Origin: Oegoconia quadripuncta
Lineage: Eukaryota > Arthropoda > Insecta > Lepidoptera > Autostichidae
Direction: 5' to 3'
DNA length: 64,000 bases
Assembly: GCA_949316235.1 (NCBI GenBank)
Contig: OX438741.1
Location: 38,602,962-38,666,961, forward strand
Shown: piece after piece, positions 1-9,523 of the stretch
How the letters are laid out: each line of letters starts with the position of its first letter
How positions within the stretch are numbered: position 1 is the first letter of the stretch
The notes under the pieces: model-generated
Told to the model about the DNA's origin: nothing
What the model saw: the letters and a program-made list of their open reading frames with translations, nothing else
Databases searched by the model: none
Program-made: the position numbers and the translations under genes

Positions 1-236
1 GTTTCTCAAGAAACTTCTTACCACGTACGACCACCCTGTGGAACGGACTTCCGGCAGCGGTATTCCCGAACGAGTACGACATTGGAACCTTCAAGAAATG
101 AGCCTACACCTTCCTCAAAGGCCGACAACGCATCTGTGACCCTTTTGGTGTCCATGGGCGGCGGTGATTGCTTTCCATCAGGTGACCCGCATGCTAGTAT
201 GCCGCCCTCTCATATAAAAAAAAAAAAACATGCAAA
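1..236 (+). mobile_element. LINE F1, 3' end fragment (cut by window edge)
   Basis: The fragment decodes as the C-terminal end of a non-LTR reverse transcriptase. One frame reads [20 protein letters not shown], then a stop at 99-101 interrupts it, and the same frame continues as [16 protein letters not shown]. It ends in an A-rich tail near 218-236. The same module occurs at 10312-10580 and 59297-59570 on the plus strand and 37705-37956 on the minus strand. It is a dead 5'-truncated copy; the 5' side lies outside the window. The clade (CR1/Jockey group) is inferred from the style of the C-terminal motif. Confidence 0.75.
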
Positions 237-245
237 AAATAACAT

Positions 246-357
246 TGTTTTTTTTTTTATGCACGACGGGTTCATACTTCACCTCAATCACACCTGATGT
301 TAAGTGAAGATGAGGTCGAAGGTGGAATCGTACTGACCCGGAAACCCCAACATATTT
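246..357 (-). mobile_element. SINE A, 3' fragment
   Basis: Reading the minus strand, the A-rich tail is at 246-259 and the conserved SINE A tail block (CACCTGATGTTAAGTGAAGA on the plus strand, 292-311) follows. Homology stops near 357, so the tRNA-like head is missing. It abuts the A tail of the preceding LINE F1 piece. Confidence 0.75.
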
Positions 358-1924
358 GCCATCTAATTGTCGGTGTCGCAAGGTCTCCAACTCAGAATGG
401 GTTGTAGTCGTATTTTGTCACAAGGTATAATGAATACATAATTAGGTATAATGAATACAAGGCAGAATGATAAAATTTCCTATAAATACAACTATTAAAC
501 TTGGATCATCAAACTAAAAACTTATTTTTTCACAACTATTTAAAATATTTCTGTTCACATCTTGACGATGCATTTCGATGAAATCTATATCAGAACTAAG
601 TATTGAAGTTTGTTACATTGTTCATCTTGTGATACCTGTAAGACAATTTATTGGGGTTGGAAGTGCCTTTCTGTCTGCATAAATTGTACGCCAACTGGCA
701 TTAATAAAAAAAATCCTATTCACACTCAAGAATCTCAGCCCTGGTCCCCATTGCCCTTCCCCAGCTCGTAGTCACGTGTCGTCTACTGTAAAAACGACGT
801 CGCATCCCGTTCGTGTCGTTAATTTCACAGAAGCGCACTGATTGTACTTTTATTTCCCCCGCTGCGGTACCAGGACTCCATAAGCTGGCAAAAAGTGGGA
901 ATGGTCGCGGCTCCGGCGGTTTTACCGGCTTTGGTCAGGAGTTCTCTGCTCATCTACGTGATAAAAACTTACAACGAGTATCCATTGTGATTTTATCCTC
1001 CGCGTTGGTTGGAGTGTTGATAATATGTGGTTCTAACAAGAGTACATCTGTACTTTTGCTCCTGATATCCAAAAAAATTATATTAAACACTCCCATACAT
1101 TTTATTTCTTAGTAAGTACAAAACTTTGTACCTATTCAAAGCAGATGTTCGAAGTGACGTCCACGTTGTGCAATACAATGACGAGCTCTATTTTCGATAA
1201 GAATTTGAATTTAGAACGAACACCAAATAGTATCTTTTTTTTTGTTTTTATTTAGTATGTTGCTTTTCAGCCAGTTCAAATCAATGCGATATTGAAACAA
1301 GGTTTATTATTATTTTGAAGTGGTAAGATAATTAACCTACACGTGTATCTACTTGAAATTCATCACTATCATAATACATAATTATAAAATGATAAGGGTA
1401 AAATGAGTTGATACTATTCCACTTAAAATAAGGAAACTAAAATCTCTACTATCTCATGCTAAATGTATGGGAGTGTTTAATGTAATTTTTTTGGATATTT
1501 CTCGTTTTATTTTTAAAAGGTTATTAATGTCATTTTACTCATTAGGTTAAGTATTTTCGATATCAGTTTAAAGTCTTTTGATATCTATAATAGTTACGGA
1601 ATAATCGCCTGTGCACACTTAACGATTACACCCTGTATACCCAAAATCTAACAAATAAATAATTTTCTTTCTTTCTTTCTTTTTACTGAGATGAGATAAA
1701 GTGGCGGACTAAGGCCCTAAACCTCAAGGCACGACTCTCGTCTAAGGAGAACGTCCACTAAGTACGTCATTACGGAGCATCAGAATGACTTTATTAATTG
1801 CACAAAGATAGTTGATGGTAAGAAACGTACTACTTACTTTCTATTCGAACAAATAAATTCCACGCAGATAGTACTTTATGAAAATTAATTCAAACCTAAT
1901 CTTGGACGTTTCATTATCAATTTA
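358..1924. other. No gene seen; inverted repeat and LINE tail remnants
   Basis: No frame here reads as a recognised protein. Two 38 bp blocks at 1065-1102 and 1461-1498 are inverted copies of each other (both contain AAACACTCCCATACATTT or its complement). A LINE-like 3' tail ending in repeated CTTT lies at about 1625-1684; the same tail type occurs at 13130-13202 and, on the minus strand, at 16566. The rest is AT-rich and unassigned. Confidence 0.5.
1065..1498. repeat. Inverted repeat, 38 bp arms
   Basis: The arms 1065-1102 and 1461-1498 match in inverted orientation with one or two differences and are separated by about 358 bp. The similarity does not extend clearly into the spacer or far into the flanks. 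They may be the ends of a small non-autonomous DNA element or two opposed fragments of one repeat. Confidence 0.5.
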
Positions 1925-2225
1925 TTATTAAGAGCCCATAGTGTCCCGCTGCTAAGCAAAGGCCTCCCTCATCTGTTTCCAGTGGTTTTTGTTCTTGGCG
2001 AGTACAAACTATCTCTTATTAAAACTGTCGAGCTCGTCTCTCCACCGTTTTCGCGGTCTGCCACGTTTGCGTCTGGCGGTTGAAATAGTGGACGCATTTG
2101 CCCACAACTCGCACGGCAAGCTGTCCACGTGACCAGCCCAGTCTCACTTCAACGTTGCCGCTTTTTTCCCTACGTCAGAGATCCGAGTCCGTGAGCGTAG
2201 TGTAGCATTTCTAACGTTCCATTAA
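1925..2225 (-). mobile_element. RTE-like LINE 3' fragment with TAA-type tail
   Basis: On the minus strand this ends in CTGGAAACAGATGAGGGAGG and GGGACACTATGGGCTCTTAA followed by TAA repeats. The same terminal block is present on the plus strand at 4460-4550. Lepidopteran RTE-like elements commonly end with a sentence of this kind (GGGAGGCCTTTG... GGGACA). Only the 3' end is present and no intact frame remains. Confidence 0.6.
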
Positions 2226-2867
2226 TTTACTTATTTCATTCTTATATTCTCGTGAAACCATCCCAGGCTACTGTAATTAGAAACGTCACAGATAAATTAT
2301 AAATGACAAATTATTAAGGAAAAATTTGTGGCAAGAGCTAACTACGAATTTGGCTGAAATAATAACTCAAGGGTTGATGAAGATAATTGTGAAATAACAA
2401 AGATACTCTTGCAAAAAACTCTTTAGGAAAAGGAAGCACTTACATTGAATAGTAATGGTTTTTACTAGAAAGAACTTCCCTAATTGAAATTAACTGATGT
2501 TGATCTTTTATATAAATACGATAGGATTGACGTTAAGTGAAGATGAAGACGAAGGATTGGTAACAGTCGATACCACGACCCTCGAATTTGTTGAGCATTA
2601 CATCTACTTCGGACAGACCTTGCAGTTAGGAGAAATAACTTTGAGAGCCAATTCAATAACAGGATTTAGCTGGGAAAAATTGTGGAATTTTCCAACTAAT
2701 TTCTCATTACGAAGTCAAAAATGAACCAAAGAAAATTCCTTATGACAACTTCTTTGACGCCTACGAGGTACCCATAAGTATTAAAATTGCAATAATCTAA
2801 TATTATTACCAACTATAAAATACACCCGTATTGCTACTATAAGTGCAAACCTTATCTATGTTTGCAG
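2226..2867. other. Unassigned AT-rich stretch
   Basis: No coding signal is supported. A stretch of about 30 bp at 2526-2557 resembles the SINE A tail block (GTTAAGTGAAGATGA) but is too short to call a copy. Confidence 0.4.
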
Positions 2868-2978
2868 GGAAGAAATCGCTGTTAGCGATAAGGCCGCCTT
2901 TTTGTGCAATTAATGATGTACGCTGTATTTTTCATGTAGCTTTTGTTAATTGTGCAATAAAGAGTATTTGATTGATTG
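2868..2978 (+). mobile_element. LINE-H 3' end with stem-loop and TTGA tail
   Basis: The segment carries a small stem-loop (ATCGCT at 2875-2880 pairing with AGCGAT at 2884-2889), then AAGGCCGCC, then TGTGCAATAAAGAGTATTTG and a GATT tail. The same order occurs at 51440-51571 and 52806-53090 on the plus strand and 28181-28300 on the minus strand. It is a 3' UTR fragment without coding sequence. Confidence 0.65.
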
Positions 2979-3604
2979 ATTATTCTCAGAATAATTTTAT
3001 AACACAAGCTTTCAGTCTATAGGTTTTTCGAGATGAAAATTGTCCTATGTGCTTGTCTAGGCCTGTTTGTAAAATATAATCCGAATCCGATGAAGGCAAC
3101 AAACAGACAGATATATTGTATATCATTTACATATTAATTATGGTTTTTATTCATAAAGACAGCCAACCAGCAGATACTTTGTAGCGTTCAATGTAGCGGG
3201 TTTTAAGAGAAGATACAATATCGAAGCCAGTCTATTAGAGATTAAAGACTTTTAAAGCTATTTGTACGACTCGTATGTTCCTAGGATATAATGATCCCAG
3301 AGCCACAGTAACTTCCCAAAAACAGTGAAAGCGAAATCGAGTCGGTACTCAAACAAGGTTGTATGTTTCTAAGAAGAAAGCAGTTCTCTCGTACCTTTTA
3401 ATAGTAATGGGTGAATGATAATGTTATTTGACTTATTAATGTTGTGGCTTAGTTTTAATTGTTATATTACTTTATAATGTTTTGCCAGATTAAATCAATA
3501 TAAACAAAATAGCTGTACTATATCGCCCTTTTGATTAGGTCTTAAATAATATTAAAATGATTTCAATCCATGTTTTAAAATGATTACACCTTTTTTTTAT
3601 TATT
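2979..3604. other. Unassigned AT-rich stretch
   Basis: I see no protein, RNA gene or clear repeat family in this interval. Confidence 0.4.
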
Positions 3605-4139
3605 ATTATCGCAATATATTTACGAAAACTTAATGTACGTAAGAAAGAATCTGCATTTGTTTAGGAAAAATTGTGAAATACACAATGTAAATACAAGATA
3701 TAAAAATAAACTTGCTGCCCATAGCGGTGGCTTACACAAAGTCACCAAGTCATTCAAGGGACAATGTATACGATTTTATAATAAGGTTCCGGTAGACATT
3801 CAAAATTTGCCTTTAAATAACTTTAAAACAACCATTAAACAGAAACTATGTGCCAAAGGCTATTATAAAATTTCTGACTATCTGGATGATAAGAATGCCT
3901 GGATATGAACCGCTTGGCAATATCCAGTAAATTCTATTCTTATTTTTCCTTGTCGAATCATAAATTTAACAATTATTCCAAATTGTATTTGTATTGGTTT
4001 ATTTAAAAAGAGCAACCCCTGAGTTTCTTGCTCGTTCTTCTCTGGGGAGACTGCCTAGTGAATGAGCGATAACTGTATGTCATGATGATTTCAAATGTTA
4101 TTCTTATAACTTACGAAGTAAAACATTTTTGAATTTGAA
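3605..4139 (+). pseudogene. LINE G3, 3' fragment with RT C-terminus
   Basis: Codons 3633-3908 give a 91-residue tail, with TRYKNKLAAHSGGLHKVTKS, RFYNKVPVDIQNLP and GYYKISDYLDD. This is the usual end of a CR1/Jockey-type LINE reverse transcriptase (basic block, then a YNK-P motif, then a YY-DYL ending). The ATG at 3633 is internal, not a true start. A 3' UTR follows with GAACG-rich text and an imperfect TTGAAT tail at about 4130-4139. Related copies lie at 5306-5766 and 57850-58375 on the plus strand and at 20415-20666, 21487-21600, 31302-31712, 38138-38205 and 58856-59145 on the minus strand. It is 5'-truncated and non-functional. Confidence 0.75.
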
Positions 4140-4459
4140 TTCAATTTTGCTCTCTACGACAACCGATATGTTGTATTTTTTTTAGTATTTTTAGTTTAGT
4201 TTTTTATCTCAAACTTTTATTACCATTTAATTGATATTTTATCGCCATTTTTCATGTCGAAATATATTCCAGTCAGATTAAGAAATTATTTTAAAGTTAG
4301 TATTTAATGTTTTATTAAACGTGTTATTTAATTTTGAATGGAATTAAATATTTTTTTTTTTATTAAAAACTGGTTTCGCGTTTGACTACAATCTCACCTG
4401 TTTTTATTTTATTTTTATTCTACTTTATTTATATATTACATTTTATTCTAATCTAAAAA
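4140..4459. other. AT-rich stretch with a LINE-2 tail scrap
   Basis: Mostly AT-rich text. Around 4366-4402 a short piece (AACTGGTTTCGCG, then ACAATCTCACCTG) resembles the minus-strand tail of LINE-2. No gene is seen. Confidence 0.4.
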
Positions 4460-4550
4460 ACGAAACGATTGGAAACAGATGAGGGAGGCCTTTGCCCAGC
4501 AATGGGACACTATGGGCTCTTAATAATAATAATAATAATAATAATCTAAA
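4460..4550 (+). mobile_element. RTE-like LINE 3' tip with AAT repeats
   Basis: Plus-strand terminal block GGAAACAGATGAGGGAGG and GGGACACTATGGGCTCTTAA, followed by AATAAT repeats at about 4513-4544. It is the same end as the minus-strand copy at 1925-2225. Confidence 0.65.
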
Positions 4551-4691
4551 AAGAATTTCAATCGTTTTTTTTTTATTCTTAACTCTTTAGTTTGCATGCA
4601 ATTACATATAAACTTTTGTTTGGGTTATTGCAATTAGAGGATAAATTTATTCACTCAAAAGTCATTTGATTTTATATAAATCGGACTAAGG
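4551..4691. other. AT-rich linker
   Basis: Nothing is recognised between the RTE-like tip and the LINE-2 copy. Confidence 0.3.
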
Positions 4692-5300
4692 TTTTTTTAT
4701 GATTAACTGGATACGCGTTTGGTCACAATTTTGTTTTTATTTAGTTTTAAGGTTTGGCATACAGGGTCCCTATCCACTACACCAACCGGTTGAAGTCCAA
4801 GTTGTTTATGATTAATATTTTTGAATTCATAATTTCCTTGAACCTGTCTTGGAGAGAGTCATGTCGTTCGATGAATCCAATAAATTTAACTTTTACAAAC
4901 TGACGATGCGGCCGAAGCTGAAGCACGCGATCTCGGTAGATGCCTATTCACCCTCCTCTTGAAGATTCCAAGCTTGTAGGATTCAGGAAACACTGACGCT
5001 GGAGAGAGTTCCATGCCTTAACTGTTCGCATTATGAATGAAGACTCGAAACACTTAGTGCGAATGTTCGGAATGTTGACTACATATGGGTGGAATCGCTT
5101 CCAACGCCTGACCCAATGTTACCAATGGAACGAAATGTGTAATGTTTTCCATAGGATGTGGGAATATTTTTACACCTGGTCGGATTTCATTACAGAGGAT
5201 CATCCAAAATGTACAGTTCACACGCACTGGCGACTACTAACGGACGATTACGGGCGGCAAGCCATATGTAGGGTTGTCAAGATTTGTAATACATTAACAT
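4692..5300 (-). pseudogene. LINE-2, 3' fragment carrying a tRNA-like insert
   Basis: The minus strand encodes the C-terminal motif of LINE-2 (roughly WNS-P-S-FPESY-LG-F, complement of 4945-5030) and ends with the LINE-2 tail GCGTATCCAGTTAATCATAA (4694-4713 complement). Between coding end and tail lies an extra block (about 4736-4898) not present in the copies at 41985 or 63722. This block includes GGTTGGTGTAGTGGATAGGG, a pol III A-box-like tRNA head related to SINE C. Parts of it are also found at 9524-9632 and 10583-10625. The upper boundary near 5300 is uncertain. Confidence 0.65.
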
Positions 5301-5305
5301 TAGCA

Positions 5306-5766
5306 TCGCAATATATTTACGAAAACTTAATGTATGTAAGAAAAAATATAGAATCGTTTATGAAAAATAGTGATATACTTAATGTTAATACCAGATATAA
5401 AAATAAACTTGCTGTTCATGTCAGCCGTTTACACAAAGTCACTAAGTCATTTAAGGGGCAACGTATACGCTTTTATAATAAAGGTTCCAGTGGACATTCT
5501 AAATTTACCTTTAAATAAATTCAAAACCATCATAAAACAGATTTTATTTATCAAAGGCTATTATAAAGTTTCTGACTATCTGGATGATAAGCTTACATAC
5601 CCTTGAGTTTCTTGCTCGTTCTTCTCCGGGGAATCTGCTTTGCGAATGAGCAATAATGTCAATAATTTTAATATTAAGATAAAGAAACGTGACGTTTACA
5701 AGTGATAATTTTTATCCTACGAAATAAATATTTTTTTGATTTTTTTATTTGATTTGATTTGAATAA
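5306..5766 (+). pseudogene. LINE G3, 3' fragment, frameshifted
   Basis: The C-terminal reverse transcriptase text is split over two frames. One frame gives SFMKNSDILNVNTRYKNKLA and continues to RFYNK; a +1 shift near 5480 is needed to read on through VPVDILNLPLNKF and GYYKVSDYLDDK up to 5606. The 3' UTR contains TCTCCGGGGAATCTGC and ends with repeated TTTGAT (5735-5762). The apparent 161-codon frame from 5033 is a fusion of antisense LINE-2 with this fragment, not a gene. Confidence 0.75.
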
Positions 5767-6117
5767 TTCAGGTAGGTAGACCAAGCAATCCATCATTTCT
5801 CATCAATATTTCGAATACTCGAGAGGAAGAATCTTCACCAATGTGTAACACGTCATCGACCTTCTTAAGTACCTAAGTCAAAAATAACACCCCGCCTGCT
5901 CAGCTAGGTGACTGAAGCAATTTATTTTTAAGCTAGATAGGAGAGTCGTTTTACTAATATCCGGATTGTGACCTATTGTGGCGGAAGGTGTCGCCGCCAT
6001 CATCGTGATTCCACTATACTACTTGACCCGATAAGGTCGGTGCTGAGTGGTGCAGCTTAAAGACCCCGAGATTGTAACATTCGGGGAACAACGAGGAGGA
6101 TTTGGAAGTTCCATGAT
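5767..6117. other. Unassigned stretch with a possible LINE C-terminal scrap
   Basis: On the minus strand around 6010-6095 the text reads SLFPECYNLGVFK, which resembles the FPESYNLGIFK motif of LINE-2. It is too short to define a boundary. Nothing else is recognised. Confidence 0.35.
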
Positions 6118-6495
6118 TAACATCCTTATTAGTAGATCTTTCTGAAGATTGAGATATTCTTAAGTTGACGCTTGAAAATCTATTGCATATGAATAAATAT
6201 CCTTGGACATACACAGCGCCATCTAGTTCCACAGTAAGCAACTATAGGCTTGTGTTGTAGATACCAGATGGCTTATATCCTATCCTCCTATCCTATCCTA
6301 ATAACTCGGGTACATGTGTCCGTATTCATCATACAAACATATGCCCCTAGCGGCATTCGAACCCGCGACCTTTTGGTATAGTGGCAGAGTTTTCTAACTA
6401 CTACACCAAACAGGTCGTCATATTAAACCAATATCAAATAATAGTCTTGAGACAGACGCGATCTCAATCTCAAGATCGATTAATACGGCCAATAG
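6118..6495. mobile_element. Small TIR element (GGCCCGTATTA family) split by a SINE B
   Basis: The two halves, 6118-6190 and 6419-6495, together match the compact copy at 46026-46172: TTAAGTTGACGCTTGA on the left, and GACGCGATCTCAATCTCAAG then AATACGGCC on the right. The SINE B at 6191-6418 sits between them. The short motif CATAT flanks the SINE on both sides, consistent with a target-site duplication. Confidence 0.6.
6191..6418 (-). mobile_element. SINE B, near complete
   Basis: On the minus strand the tRNA-like head starts with GACGACCTGTTTGGTGTAGT and includes the pol III B box (GGTTCGAA-type; here GGGTTCGAATGCC). The body holds the conserved TAGATGGCGCTGTGT block and ends in an AT-rich tail. 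The centre is altered to repeated ATCCT (about 6276-6300), replacing the usual oligo-A/T block. Confidence 0.8.
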
Positions 6496-6579
6496 CATTC
6501 CCCATTATAAAGAGTAAAGGGAAACGCATAGTCAGAACAAATATTCTTACTATGTATTTATATGCAGCAAAAACACATT

Positions 6580-6962
6580 TGATCGACCTGGAATGAGCGC
6601 AGAGGGCAGTCCTTAAAGTGTCATTTTTTAAACCATTTTTATACCCCACAATACTCTATAGTTTGGCGAAAGTGCTGACAGTGCGCCAATTCTTTATCTT
6701 ACATCTGACTCTCAGACAACATTCTAAATCTGACTATTGCCCCCAACCACAACGACGTAATAACCTCATTATCGGATCCCGTTCTTTCAGATCATCTTTC
6801 ATTAAGCGATTCTATCCATTCCTTGGCTCTTTCCTATATAATAAAATTCATAAAATCTAACACTTCACCCGCTAAATCGTTTTCGCTGTAAAAAAATTGT
6901 TACTGACTGGCTTCAAAATTTAAACTACGATGAAACTGAGGAAATATTGCAAGTACTAGGGT
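6580..6962 (+). pseudogene. LINE R9, reverse transcriptase C-terminal fragment
   Basis: The text reads AQRAVLKVSFFKPFLYPTI, then KVLTVRQFFIL, then a basic block, FIKRFYPFLGSFLYNKI and, after a frame change, VTDWLQNLNYDETEE. Non-LTR reverse transcriptases of insects commonly end in such a sequence (KVLTVRQLF..., then W-L-YDETE). No start or catalytic core is present, so the copy is 5'-truncated, and it carries frame breaks. A second copy, at 49060-49600, has its WLQ-type region expanded into a 23 bp tandem array. Confidence 0.7.
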
Positions 6963-7304
6963 AATTTATTTATTAAATAACAACTATAAATTGAAACTTT
7001 GGAAACAGCACTCCAACTGGACCGGACCTGGACTGTTTTGAGAAATTCTCCTCTTGCGAGCTATGCCAATCATGTCTACGGATAGGCTTACAATCGTTGT
7101 ACTACTAATGAGTTGATATAGTGTGGCAACCCTAGCTGCCACGCGGGCACACATAAATACATTATTCAGCGAACATTAATAATCCGCACGACCTGATTGA
7201 AATCAGATTACAGAGCGTTTGTTCACTACGTACAGGTCACAGTTCTATATACATGCATTAGTCGCGAATTCATTCATTCGCGACACCCGTTTACGTAAAC
7301 TAAT
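6963..7304. other. Unassigned stretch
   Basis: No gene seen. GTGGCAACCCTAGCTGCCAC at 7122-7141 is an imperfect palindrome. Confidence 0.35.
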
Positions 7305-7639
7305 TACCGCCTCCGTGGCTCAATATAAACAACATTGGGGTTACGATTCGGAGGTCGCGGGTTCGATTCCCAGCGGGATACATGTTTAAGTACTCTGTTT
7401 GGTTGGTGGTAGGGCATTTTATATGTCCGCCTGGCTAGCTACCACCATCTTATCTAAATCTGCCCCAAGCAGCAATGTTAATAGCATTGTTGTATTGCGG
7501 TTGTCAGAGATAAGATAGCTAGTCCCGCAAATGTATTGGGGTTTCCGGGTCAGTACGCTTCCACCTTCGAATTCATCGTCACTTCCCATCACGTGAGATT
7601 GTGGTCAAAAGCGTATCCAGTTCATCATAAAAAAAAAAC
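7305..7639 (+). mobile_element. SINE A, full length, with LINE-2-type tail
   Basis: The head has an A-box-like GTGGCTCAATATAA and a B box GGTTCGATTCC (7361-7371 region). The body contains the conserved CGCCTGGCTAGCTACCACCA and AGAGATAAGATAGC blocks. The last 70 bases differ from other SINE A copies: CACTTCCCATCACGTGAGAT and GCGTATCCAGTTCATCATAA match the LINE-2 3' end. AAACTAATT flanks the element on both sides, a likely target-site duplication of about 9 bp. Confidence 0.85.
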
Positions 7640-8125
7640 TAATTTTAAATCGTTATGTCGCTATAATGTCACAGACAGGCATAGGTTTCAAACTCATAAC
7701 ACTTCTCTTTTTACGTGGGTGATAAAGAAGGTTAGTAGGTACTGTTAGCTTGGAGCCTGTACCATGTATTGGACTCCGGACCGACCTCAAGAACGTAGCT
7801 TCAACTTCAATTACGACCAACTTTCTAATTATTTACACTTATTTCAATATTCCTCTTATCGTTGTAATTTCACATAAATAACCTTTCCCTTGTTACATTA
7901 ATCTACTAGACCATTATCTCTTTCTTGATTAAAATCAAATCGTTCTCTTTTTGTATCGTACAGAAGTAGAAATCATACTGATAGAAATCTATAACTCTCT
8001 AAAACAATAAAACTGCCATATAAATATTCATTATACAATAAAGATAACTAAAATTTCAGGAAGACTCAACTAGAAATATGTAACCATACAGTACCGTCCG
8101 ACGTTCTGACAAAGCGATAGAACTC
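7640..8125. other. Unassigned AT-rich stretch
   Basis: No coding or repeat family signal is recognised. Confidence 0.4.
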
Positions 8126-8404
8126 GAAATAAATAATTATATCCTTGAACATACACGCAGCGCCATCTAGTTCCATACTAAGCAAGTAGGCTTGTATTAT
8201 GGATACTAAAGGGTTATTAAACAAATATTTTTTTTTTGTAAATATGTAATATACTTGTACCACAATTATAGATGAAAACATCCATAACTCGGGTACACGT
8301 GTCCGTATTCATCATACAATCATAGGTATGCCCCTAGCGGAATTCGAACCCGCGATTTTGGTATAGCAGTTAGGATTTCTAACCACTGCACCAAACAGGT
8401 CGTC
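8126..8404 (-). mobile_element. SINE B, near full length
   Basis: Minus-strand head GACGACCTGTTTGGTGCAGT, B box region GGGTTCGAATTCC, body with oligo-A/T centre (8226-8237) and TAGATGGCGCTG near the 3' end, and an AT tail. The head is mutated relative to other copies (TTTCT replaced by TCCTAAC-type changes). Confidence 0.8.
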
Positions 8405-8904
8405 AAACCATTGAACTAATCCAAGGACAAAAACAGACAACATACCATTAACCTGAACCCAGGACCTCGTATTTATTCAAGACCGAAGACAAAGCCACAG
8501 GCCAAAGCTATATAATAATTGCTATTTGACCTTTTCCAGTAAAGGGCTATAAATAACCTCCGGGACGCATTCTTGGCACTTAACGATAGGCCATAAATTG
8601 TAGATGAATGCATTATGTGGCTGTAAATCTTCGAGAACGTATGCTCTACTTTCCTGTGACGTTAGAACCCACCGATCAAGATCGAATGCATCTGTAGCAA
8701 AAATCGGGTCTTTCAGTTTAGTAAAATTTGCTGAAATTCTTAAAGTTATTCTTTGTCATTTCCATGTTATTTTTATGTGCAATAATTTGTGATGACAGTT
8801 TAAGTACGAGTATGAGTAATAACCCCACAGTGTTGACCACACGGATTTTCGAGTTCACTAACCTGTCATGTTAGGGTACAAAGGGTTTCGAAAATACCGG
8901 TACC
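8405..8904. other. Unassigned stretch
   Basis: A 62-codon frame at 8604-8792 has no recognisable motif and no homologue elsewhere in the window. I do not support it as a gene. Confidence 0.35.
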
Positions 8905-9014
8905 TAAATAAATATTTCGGACACTTACACCAATCGAAACGAAGCAAAGCTTGTGCTATGGATACTAGATAACGAACAAACATACACCAATATTTATATA
9001 AACATCCATGACTA
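8905..9014 (-). mobile_element. SINE C, 3' fragment
   Basis: The plus strand reads AATAAATATTTCGGACACTT, AAGCAAAGCTTGTGCTATGG and TATATAAACATCCATGACT, the reverse complement of the SINE C body. The tRNA-like head is missing. Confidence 0.7.
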
Positions 9015-9029
9015 TTGAGTGTAGAAGGT

Positions 9030-9123
9030 GAGCTATTGTCAAGAGCGCGCGTGTCAATTGTTGATAAATTAAATATCACAAATATTATTTACGAGTTGTC
9101 TCATTTCTGGACTCTAACAGTTC
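9030..9123 (-). repeat. Dispersed repeat J, copy 1
   Basis: About 94 bp, highly similar to the reverse complement of 50395-50490 (shared core GTCAAGAGCGCGCGTGTCAA and TCATTTCTGGACTCTAACAG). Its nature is unknown. Confidence 0.6.
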
Positions 9124-9234
9124 AGATTAGGCGATGAATCAATAGCAAGTGGTCTCGTTATCGGATGGGTCGTTACGTAGTTTATTCTAATGTGGTATTT
9201 TCAGCCAAAATTAAAATATACTTGCTTGTCATGC

Positions 9235-9375
9235 CTTCGCCTAAATGATTTTAAGGATATTTACAAAAAGATTGTGAAACCGAATTTCCAGAATCCCACA
9301 ACATTGGGATCTTCAAGAGCAATGTGAATAGGCATTTACTGAGATAGCGTGCTTCAGCTTCAGCTTTGTGCGTCA
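9235..9375 (+). mobile_element. LINE-2 C-terminal fragment
   Basis: Reads around CCACAACATTGGGATCTTCA and GTGAATAGGCATTTACTGAG, the HNIGIFK and VNRHLL region of LINE-2. Similar text lies at 42060-42125 and, on the minus strand, at 63780-63850. Only about 140 bp remain. Confidence 0.6.
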
Positions 9376-9478
9376 GTATATTAAGCTTTTATTTATTTAT
9401 GTTATTTGTTGATTACCTAGGATTTATTGTTTGTGTTCTTCTATTTTGGTTGTATGTACTGTGCAGTGAATAAATGTT

Positions 9479-9520
<42 letters not shown>
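9376..9520 (+). mobile_element. Retroposon 3' end with CTAT tail (family E tail)
   Basis: AT-rich text ends in GCAGTGAATAAATGTTTC followed by about ten CTAT units (9480-9520). Comparable tails occur at 10940-10978, 43370-43394 and 54758-54781. Confidence 0.6.
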
Positions 9521-9523
9521 ATC

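Noticed and set aside
5033..5518. 161-codon open frame
   Set aside because: It joins antisense LINE-2 with the sense end of LINE G3; the two halves belong to different repeats.
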